Below, piece after piece: positions 26,207 through 37,078 of a stretch of 47,165 bases of DNA; positions within the stretch are counted from its first letter, which is position 1; every line of letters starts with the position of its first letter. Source of the stretch: an uncultured Oxalobacteraceae bacterium (lineage in GTDB: Bacteria > Pseudomonadota > Gammaproteobacteria > Burkholderiales > Burkholderiaceae); the NCBI GenBank assembly GCA_946479255.1, contig CAMLFK010000009.1, forward strand, positions 1 to 47,165, in the 5' to 3' direction. A program made the position numbers and the translations under genes. Under the pieces are notes generated by a model. That model was not told the DNA's origin. It did no database searches and saw only the letters and a list, made by a program, of their open reading frames with translations.

Positions 26207-27405
26207 GTGCCCAGCCCCGCGCGCAGCTGCGCCACGATCCACGCGGCTTCGTCCTCGCGCAGCTCCTGATGACAGGGAAAGCCCAGCACATGGCGCGCCA
26301 GCACGGCGCTGTTGGCGCAGGTATCGCCGGTGACGCCATCCCACGGCGGGCTGCCGAAGCGCGTCAAGGGCACGCCGGCCGCGCTCAGTCTGGCCGCCAG
26401 GCCGTCGGCGTCGTCCACCAGCAGCGGGAACACCCACGGGCAGGCGCCGGCCGGCAGCTCGGCGTACAGCGGGCGGCAGCCGGGCACCCCCTCAAGCGCC
26501 TTGGCGTAGTCGGCGTAATGGCCGCGCCGGCGCGCGGCGATACGGGTGCGCGGCACCATGCGCGTGAGCAGGCGCGAAAACAGCGCCGAGCGCACATCGA
26601 TCCAGCGCGGATCAAAATCGTAGCTGCTGTCGGACGATGCCGGCGTCAGCGGGGCCGCCGCCAGGGCGCGCCGGCGCAGGCCGCGCCACAACCGGTCTTT
26701 GAGCGCCAGCGGAAGGCGCAGCAGTTTTTCCAGCCAGGGCAGGCGCGCGCTGGCAAAGCTGTTTTCCAGCGCGGCCAGCATGGCCTTGGCTTCGAATCCC
26801 GGTCCGCCGCCGTGCAGGCGCACCGCGTCGAGCGAATGGCGCCACGACACCAGGCAGCCGCCTTCATAGCTGGGCACGAATTTCATGGTGCTGCCGATGG
26901 CGTAGTCGCCGGTGGCCCCGGCTGCAATGCCATCGCGCTCGCCCAGCAGGCAGTGGGCGCAGTCTTCCAGCAGCTGCAGGCCGCGCCGGTCGCACAGCGC
27001 GCGCAGCGCGCCCAGGTCTTGCTGAAAGCCGAAGTAGTGGGCCGCCATGACGGCGCGCGTGCGCGGGCCGATCTTGTTTTCCAGGTCGGCCAGGTCGATG
27101 GTGGTGTCGGCATGCAGCCTGAAGAACACCGGCTGGGCGCCGCGCCACAGCACCGGGGGAATCATCGAGCGGCTGTGCAGGGCCGGCACCAGCACCTCGT
27201 CCCCAGGGCCGACCTCCATGGCGCGCAGGGCCATGGCGATCGCTACCCGGCCGCTACTGACCGCGCGCCGCGCCGGGGCGTCCAGCAGCGAGGGCAGGGC
27301 CGGGCCGCGCGCGCGCCGCAGCGCGTGCGCCGACAGCACCGGCGCGAGCGGCACGCGGTGGGCAAACGGCGGCAAAGGGGGACGCGGCTGGTTCACGATG
27401 GGCAT
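26203..27405 (-). CDS. DegT/DnrJ/EryC1-like PLP aminotransferase
   Basis: A 400-residue type I fold PLP protein. SSGRVAIAMALRAMEVGPGDEVLVPA is the start of the cofactor-binding fold, LLEDCAHC holds the Asp that binds the PLP ring nitrogen (Asp148), and STMKFVPSYEGG has the likely Schiff-base Lys175. By family it transfers an amino group to a keto-sugar or related carbonyl compound. First gene of the minus-strand operon 27405-22039. The 161-nt gap to the divergent acyltransferase holds the operon's control region. Confidence 0.86.
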   Translation of the reverse strand: MPIVNQPRPPLPPFAHRVPLAPVLSAHALRRARGPALPSLLDAPARRAVSSGRVAIAMALRAMEVGPGDEVLVPALHSRSMIPPVLWRGAQPVFFRLHADTTIDLADLENKIGPRTRAVMAAHYFGFQQDLGALRALCDRRGLQLLEDCAHCLLGERDGIAAGATGDYAIGSTMKFVPSYEGGCLVSWRHSLDAVRLHGGGPGFEAKAMLAALENSFASARLPWLEKLLRLPLALKDRLWRGLRRRALAAAPLTPASSDSSYDFDPRWIDVRSALFSRLLTRMVPRTRIAARRRGHYADYAKALEGVPGCRPLYAELPAGACPWVFPLLVDDADGLAARLSAAGVPLTRFGSPPWDGVTGDTCANSAVLARHVLGFPCHQELREDEAAWIVAQLRAGLGT

Positions 27406-27490
27406 TGCTCAGTATAAACGGATGGGGCGGAAGGGTCGAGCGCGGCAGGGACGCAACACCGGCTGCTTTATCGCACAGCGATGGCTTCCC

Positions 27491-27506
27491 ATCATAACAA
27501 TATGAT
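27491..27506. promoter_or_regulatory. AT-rich palindrome in a divergent control region
   Basis: ATCATA (27491-27496), ACAA, TATGAT (27501-27506): a perfect 6-bp dyad in an AT-rich patch between two divergent operons (start codons at 27405 minus and 27567 plus). It contains TATGAT as a possible -10 on either strand, but no matching -35 was seen. It may bind a dimeric regulator. Confidence 0.4.
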
Positions 27507-27566
27507 AATTTCTCATGGTAATATTTGGTCTTTTACGGAAACGGCCGGCTGGCCACGGAGCTGCAC

Positions 27567-28610
27567 ATGGAATCGAAAATCTCACCCGGCCTGTCGCTGT
27601 ACCTGGATGCGGCGCGTTTCCTGGCGGCGGTGTCGGTGCTGCTGTACCACACCTGGACGATTTTCTACCCCGACAGCCCAATCAAATGGCCCGGCCACGA
27701 GGCGGTGGTGATCTTTTTCGTGCTGTCCGGCTTCGTCATCGCCCACGCCACCGACCGCCCCAGCGTCACCTGGCGCGTCTATCTGCAGCATCGCGCCGCG
27801 CGCATTTTGCCGGTGGCCTACGCGGCCCTGCTGCTGAGCGTCGTGATGGCCTTCGTGGTGCCGCCGGGCGGTGCCATGTTCGAGCTGGTGTGGAAGCCAT
27901 TGGTGGCCAATCTGGCGTTCCTGGCCCAGTCTGCCCATGTGAACCTGGGACCGGTCTACAACGCCCCCATGTGGTCGCTCAACTATGAAGTCTGGTACTA
28001 CATCATTTTCGGCCTGTGGCTGTACGCCCCGGCCAATCGGCGCCTGCTGTTCGTGGCCCTGGCCTGCCTGGTGGCCGGCCCGCGCATCCTGCTGCTGATG
28101 CCGGTGTGGCTGTTCGGCGTGTGCTTGTACCACCGCATGCCGCGCATCCCGGTGCTGCTGGCCTGGCTGCTGGTGTGCGCCAGCGTCGCGCTGATGTTTG
28201 TCACGACCGCCAACGACGTCTCCGGCCAGATTCGCGCCGAACTGTACCGGGTGTTCCCGCCGGCCTGGCGCCTGCACTATTCGAGCCAGTTCATCTACGA
28301 CATCCTGATGGGCGTGGTAGTGGCCGCCAACTTCGCCGCCATGGCGGCGCTGTGCCGCAATGTGCGGGTGGGCGAGCGCGCCGCCGCTGGCGTGCGCTAC
28401 CTGGCAAGCTTTACCTTTTCCACCTATGTGTTCCATGGCCCGCTGACCATCCTGCTGCGCGACGCGCTGGGCATCGGCACGCCGCTGCCGTTCTATGCGC
28501 TGATGGCGCTGGCCATCTTCGTGCTGGGCCAGCTGACCGAGCGCCGCACCGCCTTCTACCGCGCCCTGTTCTCGCGCACCAGGCGCCCGCCGGCGCTGCA
28601 GCCGGCCTGA
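27567..28610 (+). CDS. Membrane acyltransferase (acyltransferase-3 family)
   Basis: A 347-residue OafA-like integral membrane protein without an SGNH domain. SLYLDAARFLAAVSVLLYH carries the conserved R and H of the family, VVIFFVLSGFVI is the second marker, and about ten membrane segments follow. It probably O-acetylates the polysaccharide or a lipid-linked precursor. ATG 27567 has GGAG 6 nt upstream; the longer frame from 27525 adds nothing recognisable. Confidence 0.88.
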   Translation: MESKISPGLSLYLDAARFLAAVSVLLYHTWTIFYPDSPIKWPGHEAVVIFFVLSGFVIAHATDRPSVTWRVYLQHRAARILPVAYAALLLSVVMAFVVPPGGAMFELVWKPLVANLAFLAQSAHVNLGPVYNAPMWSLNYEVWYYIIFGLWLYAPANRRLLFVALACLVAGPRILLLMPVWLFGVCLYHRMPRIPVLLAWLLVCASVALMFVTTANDVSGQIRAELYRVFPPAWRLHYSSQFIYDILMGVVVAANFAAMAALCRNVRVGERAAAGVRYLASFTFSTYVFHGPLTILLRDALGIGTPLPFYALMALAIFVLGQLTERRTAFYRALFSRTRRPPALQPA

Positions 28611-28671
28611 CGCACCTGTTAATATCACGGTCGCGGCCGCATCCGGCGGTCCGCACACGAGGTTTTCATGG

Positions 28672-30266
<1,595 letters not shown>

Positions 30267-30270
<4 letters not shown>

Positions 30271-31499
30271 CCGACAAGCGCCCGCGCCATGCCGCGCAAT
30301 CCCTGTTCCCGGCCGTGGACGGCTGTCTCCAGGTGGGTGGCGTGAGCCTGACCCGGCTGGCCATGCGCGCCGGCCGCACGCCGTTCTTCGCTTACGACCG
30401 GGCGCTGCTCACTGCGCGCGTGGCCGCGGTGCGCGCCGCGCTGCCCCCCGGCCTGCAGCTGCATTATTCGGTCAAGGCCAATCCGATGCCGGCGCTGGTG
30501 CAGCACATGGCCGCCCTGGTCGACGGCCTGGACGTGGCCTCCAGCGGCGAAATGCACGTGGCGCTCGACAGCGGCATGAACCCACGCCACATCAGCTTCG
30601 CCGGTCCCGGCAAGACCGACGCCGAACTGGCCCAGGCGATCGCGGCCGGGGTCTTCATCCACGTCGAGTCGGAAGGCGAATTGCGGCGCGCCGCCGCCAT
30701 CGGCGCAGCCTCCGGCATCCGCCCGCAGATCGTGGTGCGCGTCAATCCGCCGTTCGAATTGAAGTCTTCCGGCATGAAGATGGGCGGCGGCGCCTCGGCC
30801 TTCGGCATCGACGCCGAACAAGTGCCGGCCCTGCTGGCCGGCTTGCCCGCGCTGGCGCTGGATTTCCAGGGTTTTCACATCTTCGCCGGCTCGCAGTGCC
30901 TGCGCGCGGCGGCCATCATCGAAGCCCAGACCAGCCTGTTCGCGCTGGCCATCGAGCTGGCCGCGGCGTCGCCGGTGCCGGTGCGCCACCTGAACCTGGG
31001 GGGCGGCTTCGGCATTCCCTACTTCCCCGGCGAAGCAGCGCTCGACCTGGACAGCGTCGGCGCGCACCTGCGTGCGGCCCTGCCGGCCTTGCAGGCGGCG
31101 CTGCCCGAAGCGCGCATCTCCATCGAGCTGGGACGCTACCTGGTCGGCGAAGCCGGGCTGTACGTGGCGCGCGTCACCGAACGCAAAGTCTCGCGCGGCA
31201 AGGTGTTTTTGGTCACCGACGGCGGCATGCATCACCACCTGGCGGCATCGGGCAATTTCGGCCAGGTGATCCGCAAGAATTACCCGGTGGCGATTGGCAA
31301 CCGCATCGGCCAGAGCGAAGAACGGGTGTCCGTGGTCGGCCCGCTGTGCACCCCGCTCGACATCCTGGCCGACCAGATGGATCTGGCGGGGGCCGAGGTG
31401 GGCGACCTGGTGGTGGTATTCCAGTCCGGCGCCTACGGCCGCTCGGCCAGCCCGGGCGGCTTTCTCAGCCATCCGGCGGCGCTGGAACTGCTTGTTTAG
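30267..31499 (+). CDS. PLP-dependent decarboxylase, exosortase A system-associated (TIGR03099-like)
   Basis: A 410-residue alanine-racemase-fold decarboxylase related to diaminopimelate and ornithine decarboxylases. Lys70 in LHYSVKANP forms the Schiff base, LNLGGGFGIPYF binds the phosphate, and VVGPLCTPLD holds the conserved active-site cysteine. By family it removes the alpha-carboxyl group of an amino acid; the substrate in XrtA systems is unknown. Translationally coupled to the ligase, so the amine product could be built on, or joined to, the ligase product. Confidence 0.92.
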
Positions 31500-31552
31500 T
31501 CTTCGCCCCCATGTGACAATTTGTCGGCATGGTATTCACTGATTGGAATTGT

Positions 31553-32500
31553 ATGTCTCAGCCCGGCCCGCGCTTCTCGGTTGTCATCCCCAACTACAAC
31601 AACGGCTCCACGATCGCCGCTTCGATCGACTCGGTGCTGGCGCAGCGCTATCCCGCCCACGAAATCATCGTCATCGACGACGGCTCCAAAGACAATTCGC
31701 GTGAGGTGGTGACGCGTTATGGCGACAAAGTCCGCTACGTCTATCAGGACAATGCAGGCGTCTCGGTGGCGCGCAATCACGGCGCGCGCATCGCCACGGG
31801 CGACTGGCTGGCTTTCCTGGATGCTGACGATTTATTCCTTCCCGAGCGCCTGCAGGTGCACGCCGACTGGATCCGGCGCGAACCGGACCTGGGCTTTCTG
31901 TTAGGCGACCAGGAGAACCGCAAGCCGGACGGCACGCTCTTGCAGATGGCCATAGCCGGCAGCGCGGCCGGCCGCGCGCTCATCGAGCGCTACCCAGGCA
32001 AGACCGAGCTGCCGATGGGAGACGCCGACTACGAAAGCTTCATCGCCGACGGCTTCGGCGAGATCCGCACACTGTCCGTACCGACCGCGACGTTCCTGGA
32101 ACTGGGCGGCTTTCCGGCCGGGGTGAAGATCGGCGAAGACCTGCATTTCGTGGTGCGCCTGTGCGCGCGCAGCGCCAAGGGCGGCGCGGTGCACCTGCCG
32201 CTGGCGATCTACTACATTCATCCCAACAGCGCGCTGCGCGCCAATGTGCTGAACGCCCAGATCGGGTTTGTGAATACGCTCGAGTCACTCAAGCAGGAAA
32301 TGGCGGGCGCATCGCCGGCCATCCGGCGCGGCTGCAACGAGAAGGTGCGCAATGCGCGTCTGAGCCTGTCGTACACCTACCTGCGCGAAGGGCGCAAACT
32401 GGACGCCATCCGCAGCATTTTGCCGTCGGCGCTGGCCCAGCCGGGCCTGCGCGCGCTGCGCGACGTGCTGTCGATTGCCAAGGGACTGCCGGCGCAGTAA
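31553..32500 (+). CDS. Family 2 glycosyltransferase
   Basis: A 315-residue GT-A enzyme. It starts with FSVVIPNYNNGSTIAASIDSV and IIVIDDGSKDNSREVV, with the metal-binding DxD as LDADDLF near residue 90 and a later IGEDLHF (catalytic-base region). It adds one sugar in the growing repeat. ATG 31553 follows GGA closely; ATG 31529 is an alternative giving eight more residues. It is convergent with the pyruvyl transferase gene, 21 nt apart. Confidence 0.9.
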   Translation: MSQPGPRFSVVIPNYNNGSTIAASIDSVLAQRYPAHEIIVIDDGSKDNSREVVTRYGDKVRYVYQDNAGVSVARNHGARIATGDWLAFLDADDLFLPERLQVHADWIRREPDLGFLLGDQENRKPDGTLLQMAIAGSAAGRALIERYPGKTELPMGDADYESFIADGFGEIRTLSVPTATFLELGGFPAGVKIGEDLHFVVRLCARSAKGGAVHLPLAIYYIHPNSALRANVLNAQIGFVNTLESLKQEMAGASPAIRRGCNEKVRNARLSLSYTYLREGRKLDAIRSILPSALAQPGLRALRDVLSIAKGLPAQ

Positions 32501-32521
32501 GCGCCGTGCAGCTTAAAGCCG

Positions 32522-33451
32522 TCAGGCCGCCTTGCGCGTGCCCTGGCGGTGGTCGCGTTTGACCTCTTCCACTTTATCCATCAGCTGGGCGATCGAACGC
32601 GCGTGCGCACTGTCGTCGGAGAGGCAGGCATTGGTGCTGTTGGCGGCGATCGAACGCAGCATCGCCACCACGGCATCGACTTCGTTCGCGGCGCTTTTTT
32701 CCGGCACCGGCTTGCCCCAGTTGTCCGACCAGATACCGGCCTTGAGCAGGCGGCGCTTGATGCCGGTCTTGAAGCGGTCGCGCTCGGACAGCAGCTTTTC
32801 CAGGTCCCACAGACGCGGGATCTGCAGCGGCGTGTAGCTCATGCCAAGCGACTGGCACCAGTCGCTCCACTTGAATTCCAGAATATGGTCGTAGCAGGCC
32901 ACCGGGGTCCAGGGCACGCGGAAGGCGTCGGCCACGATCGCGCCGTGCATCGCTTCGGCGATCACCAGCCTGGATTGGCGGATCTGGAACACCACCTCAT
33001 GCACGTCGGTGGCCGGATCGATGTAGTTGATGCCGGCCAGGCGGCATACTTCGCGCCAGTCGGCGTTGTGGATGCTGCCGTGGTGCGGCATGAAGGACAC
33101 CATGGCGGTGCGCGCCACCGGGGTGGCCGGCATCACCTGGGTCAGCAGCACGGCCGGGTCGGACAGGCCGAGTGCGCGGTCAATCCCCAGCCGTTCGGCC
33201 GAGAGCGGCCCGCGCACGCAGTAGAAGTGCCAGCTGTTGTCGATCGGCGGCAGGGTGTCGTAGCCCACGCCGGAACCGAACACCAGCTTTTTGGCCTGCT
33301 TGGGCACCAGGCTGTTGATCAGGGTGCCGACACCGACCAGCAATTCGGAATCGTCATGGTCGAACAGTTCAGGCGCCAGCTCGTACCAGAGCCATGGATT
33401 GATGTCGTCGCCGAAATTGCCGACCGGGTCCTTGTAGTAATAGAGCTTCAT
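32522..33451 (-). CDS. Polysaccharide pyruvyl transferase family protein
   Basis: A 309-residue protein of the CsaB/WcaK/PssM type. NFGDDINPWLWYEL at the start, CVRGPLSAERLG and RLVIAEAMHGAIVADAFRVP are typical family blocks. It would place a pyruvate ketal on a sugar from phosphoenolpyruvate, giving the polymer extra negative charge. It closes a minus-strand series that begins at 39424, with 67 nt to the upstream gene. Confidence 0.88.
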   Translation of the reverse strand: MKLYYYKDPVGNFGDDINPWLWYELAPELFDHDDSELLVGVGTLINSLVPKQAKKLVFGSGVGYDTLPPIDNSWHFYCVRGPLSAERLGIDRALGLSDPAVLLTQVMPATPVARTAMVSFMPHHGSIHNADWREVCRLAGINYIDPATDVHEVVFQIRQSRLVIAEAMHGAIVADAFRVPWTPVACYDHILEFKWSDWCQSLGMSYTPLQIPRLWDLEKLLSERDRFKTGIKRRLLKAGIWSDNWGKPVPEKSAANEVDAVVAMLRSIAANSTNACLSDDSAHARSIAQLMDKVEEVKRDHRQGTRKAA

Positions 33452-33518
33452 GGTTCGCGTATACCTGTGGTTAATTTTTCAAGATCGTGCCGCGCCTGGG
33501 AACCCGGCATCCGACGTG

Positions 33519-35759
33519 TCAGGCTTGTGCCGTGTGCATGCTGCGGCGGTCGTTCAAAAGGCGTTCGCACACCGTCAGGAACTGGCGTGCCACCGACACC
33601 GTATTGTTGTCGCGTGCCAGTTGCAAGCCGCATACGCTCATCCGTTCCGCCAGGGCATCGTCGTTAAATATCGCCAGCACGCTGTCGGCAATCGCCTGCG
33701 GATCGGTGCCGTCGACCAAAAATCCAGTCTGGCCATGAAGTACCGCTTCAACCACCCCTCCCGCCCTTCCGCCAATCACGGGTTTGCGGCAAGCATTGGC
33801 TTCGCGGAACACCAGGCCGAAGCCTTCGGTATCGCCATCGGGCATGGTGCGGTTTGGCATCAAGAACAGGTCGCAGCTGCGCAGGTAGGGAATCAGGTCC
33901 TGCTCGGAGGCCTTGCCCACCAGGGTGACGCAATCGGCCAGGCCGCTGTCGGCGATCATGCTTTCCAGGATGGGGCGCAGCTCGCCTTCGCCAATGATCA
34001 GGTAATGCACATCGGCGCGCGCGGCGCGGATCAGCGCCATGGCGCGCAAGGCCATGTCGGCACCCTTGCGCGGCACCAGCCGGCCCACCGTCAGCAGCAC
34101 TTTTTTGCCCTCCAGCTGGTGGCGCGCGATGATCTCGGCGGCGCGCGGTCCGGGCGTGAAACGCTCGGTGTCGACCCCGTTTTCAATCAGCGCGATCGCT
34201 TCCGGGCGCACGTCCATTTGCTGGGTCAGGGCGTCGCAGGTGAAGCTGCTGACGGCCACCACCTTGTCGGCGGCGGCCAGGTAATCGCGCCGCCGGCTGC
34301 CATGAAAGCCCGAGGTGGCGGTGGTGATTTCCTCGCCATGCACGTAAATGATCAGCTTGCAGCCAAACAGTTTTTTCAGCGCGATGCCGAGCCAGCTGCC
34401 GGTGACCAGCTCGCCCACGCACACCACGTTGATGCGGTGCTTGTAGACCAGCCGGCCGGCGGCCAGCAGCACGCTGGCGTACAGCGGCAGGTCCTGGAAC
34501 AGCAGGCGCCAGACCGATACCAGCGAATTGGCCGGCGGCGGCGCCATCAGCGGACGCAGCAAAGGGATCCGGTCGACCGGGTAATTCACCGCCGCGTCAT
34601 GCTCGCGCCAGCCATCGATTTCCTTGGCCGAAGCATAGTGCTCGCGCGCGGCCAGTACCCGCACCGTGCCGGCGGGCATGTGCTGGCACAGGTTGCCGTA
34701 CACCACGGCCGAGCCGCCATGGATCGGCGGGAAGGTGCTGGCCACCAGCAGGCAGCGCACATTGCTGGCGCTGTCGTTGCGGGCCGGCGCGCGCGCGTAC
34801 TTGGCCGGGGTCAGCAGGTTGCGCGTGAGCTGGTAGGCAAAGCGCGCATCGATCGAGCCCCAGGGGGTGAAGCGGGGCAGCTGGAACACGTCCGAATCGC
34901 GGCTGGCGGCGCCGCCGCTGGTGGCCACCGCGGCCTTGTAGCCGCAGGCCTTGACCATGGCCACGTGCTCGTGGCTGTAGTCCTCTTGCGGGCGGCCGTT
35001 GGGGTAGGCGAACAGGGTCACCTGGCCGCCGATGATGGCTTCCAGGTCTTCCTTGCAGCCGCCGATTTCGTTGCACGCCTGGGCCGCCGTGCATTCGTTC
35101 AGGATCGGGTGCTGCACCGTGTGGCCGCCGATCTCGAAGCCGGCGCTGTGCAGCGCGCGCACCTCGTCGGCGCCGAAGCCGCGCGGCAGCACCAGCGGGC
35201 GGGCGGCCTGGGATTCGAGCAGCGCAATGGCGGTGACCCGCTCGTCGATCGGCGCGTACTTCAGGCGCCGCTGCAAGTCTTCGATCAGCTGCTCGCGCCG
35301 GCCCGGCTGGCTCAGGTCGGCATAGTTGCCGAAGCCATAGGGCAGCGACACGCCGCTGTGGGGCAGGGCGCGCACGGCGGCGATGATCCGTTCATGCCAC
35401 AGGGCGGTGCCGGACAGCTGGCCGGTGGTGACAAAAAAGGTGGCCGGCAGCTTGCGCCGCAGCAGCACCGGCGCCACATTGTCGACCCACTCGTGGTAGC
35501 CGTCGTCGAAAGTGAGCGCGACCGCCCGTTCCGGCAGGGTGCCGCGTTCGAGCGCGGCGCTGGCTTCGCCCAGCGGCACGATGTTGGCGTGCTCGGTCAG
35601 GAAGTCGAGGATGCGCTCGAAGTGCGGCAAGTCGAGTTCGCTGGACGTGAGCGGATCCGCCGTCACCGGTACCTTGTGAAACAGGAAGGTCGTCAAGCGC
35701 GCGCGCGGACCGGCCGGCGAGAGCGTGGCAAACATCCCTTTGGCGAAAAGCATATTCAT
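33519..35759 (-). CDS. Fused polysaccharide deacetylase-glycosyltransferase (NodB + GT4)
   Basis: A 746-residue two-enzyme fusion. The N-terminal NodB domain (about 20-325) has the metal site TFDDGY (Asp85/Asp86), GGHTVQHP (His213, His217) and FAYPNGRP. From residue 333 a GT4 domain starts with CLLVASTFPPIHGGSAVVYG. It continues with VHGEE, IENGVDTERF, LLTVGRLVPRKGADM and GLVFREANACRKPVIGG, the E-x7-E donor site. Both parts look intact and in one frame. It may add an N-acetylated sugar and remove the acetyl group in one polypeptide. Its start overlaps the O-ligase stop (ATGA). Confidence 0.9.
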   Translation of the reverse strand: MNMLFAKGMFATLSPAGPRARLTTFLFHKVPVTADPLTSSELDLPHFERILDFLTEHANIVPLGEASAALERGTLPERAVALTFDDGYHEWVDNVAPVLLRRKLPATFFVTTGQLSGTALWHERIIAAVRALPHSGVSLPYGFGNYADLSQPGRREQLIEDLQRRLKYAPIDERVTAIALLESQAARPLVLPRGFGADEVRALHSAGFEIGGHTVQHPILNECTAAQACNEIGGCKEDLEAIIGGQVTLFAYPNGRPQEDYSHEHVAMVKACGYKAAVATSGGAASRDSDVFQLPRFTPWGSIDARFAYQLTRNLLTPAKYARAPARNDSASNVRCLLVASTFPPIHGGSAVVYGNLCQHMPAGTVRVLAAREHYASAKEIDGWREHDAAVNYPVDRIPLLRPLMAPPPANSLVSVWRLLFQDLPLYASVLLAAGRLVYKHRINVVCVGELVTGSWLGIALKKLFGCKLIIYVHGEEITTATSGFHGSRRRDYLAAADKVVAVSSFTCDALTQQMDVRPEAIALIENGVDTERFTPGPRAAEIIARHQLEGKKVLLTVGRLVPRKGADMALRAMALIRAARADVHYLIIGEGELRPILESMIADSGLADCVTLVGKASEQDLIPYLRSCDLFLMPNRTMPDGDTEGFGLVFREANACRKPVIGGRAGGVVEAVLHGQTGFLVDGTDPQAIADSVLAIFNDDALAERMSVCGLQLARDNNTVSVARQFLTVCERLLNDRRSMHTAQA

Positions 35760-37078
35760 TGTTTTACCGTGGAGGAGGCGGTTCGCTCGCCCTGTTTGGC
35801 AGGCGTAACTTTATGTGGAGACGGCGCCAGCGTGCTGAACCCGGCTGGAGCCTTCTTCAGAAACTGCTTCTCGAGCAGCACCAGGATGATGATGATGTCG
35901 TAGTACAGGTCGAACCAGGCCAGCGACAGGAAGGCGCCACCGGTCGCGTAGCCGATGATCGCCACCTGGCAGGCCTTGGCCAGGTCGGCCGCCCATTTCT
36001 GCTCGGGGATAGTCGCGCATTGCTTGATCACCCGCGATCCGGTGCGCCATGCAAAGAACATGAGCAGCAGAAACAGCGTCAGCCCAATATAGCCTTGCTC
36101 GCCCAGTACCTGGAAATAGATGCTGTGGGCCACGTGGTAATCCAGGGGATCCGGCGCGTATTGCCAGAACATGCGCTTGCTGAACACATTGAAGCCACCG
36201 CCCAGCAGGTTGTCGTTGGCCAGGTTGACCGCGAAATACCAGGCGTTGATACGCCCCAGCGAGGACGCGTCTGCCTTGTAATCCTTGATGGTATCCATGC
36301 GCTCGAACCACTGGTCCGGCATCAGCAGGCCGATGGCGCCGACCATAAACAGCATCAGCAGGCCGTTGCGGACCTTCTGGCCGCCCTTGAGCCACAGGAA
36401 CACCAGCATGACCGCGCCGCCCAGCAGGCCGCCGCGCGAATACGAGCCCATGGTGGCGATGGCCGTGCAGATCGCGACCACCAGCAAGCCATACGACAAG
36501 AATTTATTGCTCACCTGCGAGCGCAGGAACCAGATCAGCGGAATGGTGGTCAAGAGCGCCAGCGCCAGCGCGTTATTTTCGGCGATATAGCTGCCGTCCG
36601 GTCCGAACACCCGGTGGTTACCGCCTGTCATGACCGAAAAGATGCCGCCTTTGAGCCCGAACAGGCCCAGCGACAGGGCCACCACCCAGGTAAACCACTT
36701 GGTATCTTTTTCGGTATTGAGCGCCATGCAAGCGAGCACGGTGATCAGCAGGGTCTTGTTGACCCGGTTCCATTCGCGCCACACCAGCAGCGGTTCGAGC
36801 GCGAAAAACGAGGTCAAGGTGGTGTACGCCATTAGCGTCATCAGTAGGACCGTCACCGGTGTGACCGGCAGTTTCTTGCTCTCCTTGGTGATCAGGAGGC
36901 TGAAAATGGTCACCCCGCCAATGACGGCGGCAAACGGAAAGTCATACGCCGGCCCGTAGGTGAGCCGGTGGGGATTCATCAAGCTGAGCCAGGTGAACAT
37001 CATGATGCCGTAGGCGGGCCGTTTGAAGATAAACGGAATCGAGCCCAGCACTACGACAAAGACGATGAAATCACGCAT
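35756..37078 (-). CDS. Putative O-glycosylation ligase/Wzy-like polymerase, exosortase A-associated (TIGR03097-like)
   Basis: A 440-residue inner-membrane protein with about ten to twelve membrane segments and a Wzy_C-type periplasmic loop between about 250 and 330 (KADASSLGRINAWYF and NVFSKRMFWQYAPDPLDYHVAHSIYFQVLGE). TYGPAYDFPFA and SYSRGG are further family marks. It either polymerises repeats or transfers the glycan to an acceptor in the periplasm. The segment count comes from reading hydrophobic runs. Overlaps its neighbours on both sides. Confidence 0.9.
   Translation of the reverse strand: MRDFIVFVVVLGSIPFIFKRPAYGIMMFTWLSLMNPHRLTYGPAYDFPFAAVIGGVTIFSLLITKESKKLPVTPVTVLLMTLMAYTTLTSFFALEPLLVWREWNRVNKTLLITVLACMALNTEKDTKWFTWVVALSLGLFGLKGGIFSVMTGGNHRVFGPDGSYIAENNALALALLTTIPLIWFLRSQVSNKFLSYGLLVVAICTAIATMGSYSRGGLLGGAVMLVFLWLKGGQKVRNGLLMLFMVGAIGLLMPDQWFERMDTIKDYKADASSLGRINAWYFAVNLANDNLLGGGFNVFSKRMFWQYAPDPLDYHVAHSIYFQVLGEQGYIGLTLFLLLMFFAWRTGSRVIKQCATIPEQKWAADLAKACQVAIIGYATGGAFLSLAWFDLYYDIIIILVLLEKQFLKKAPAGFSTLAPSPHKVTPAKQGERTASSTVKQ

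Noticed and set aside
32491..32505. GGCGC-AGTAA-GCGCC as a terminator between the convergent GT2 and pyruvyl transferase genes
   Set aside because: The stem is only 5 bp, it overlaps the stop codon and there is no T-run.
33450..35903. 817-codon plus-strand open frame opposite the deacetylase-glycosyltransferase fusion
   Set aside because: Low-complexity antisense translation; the minus strand has intact catalytic motifs over the whole length.
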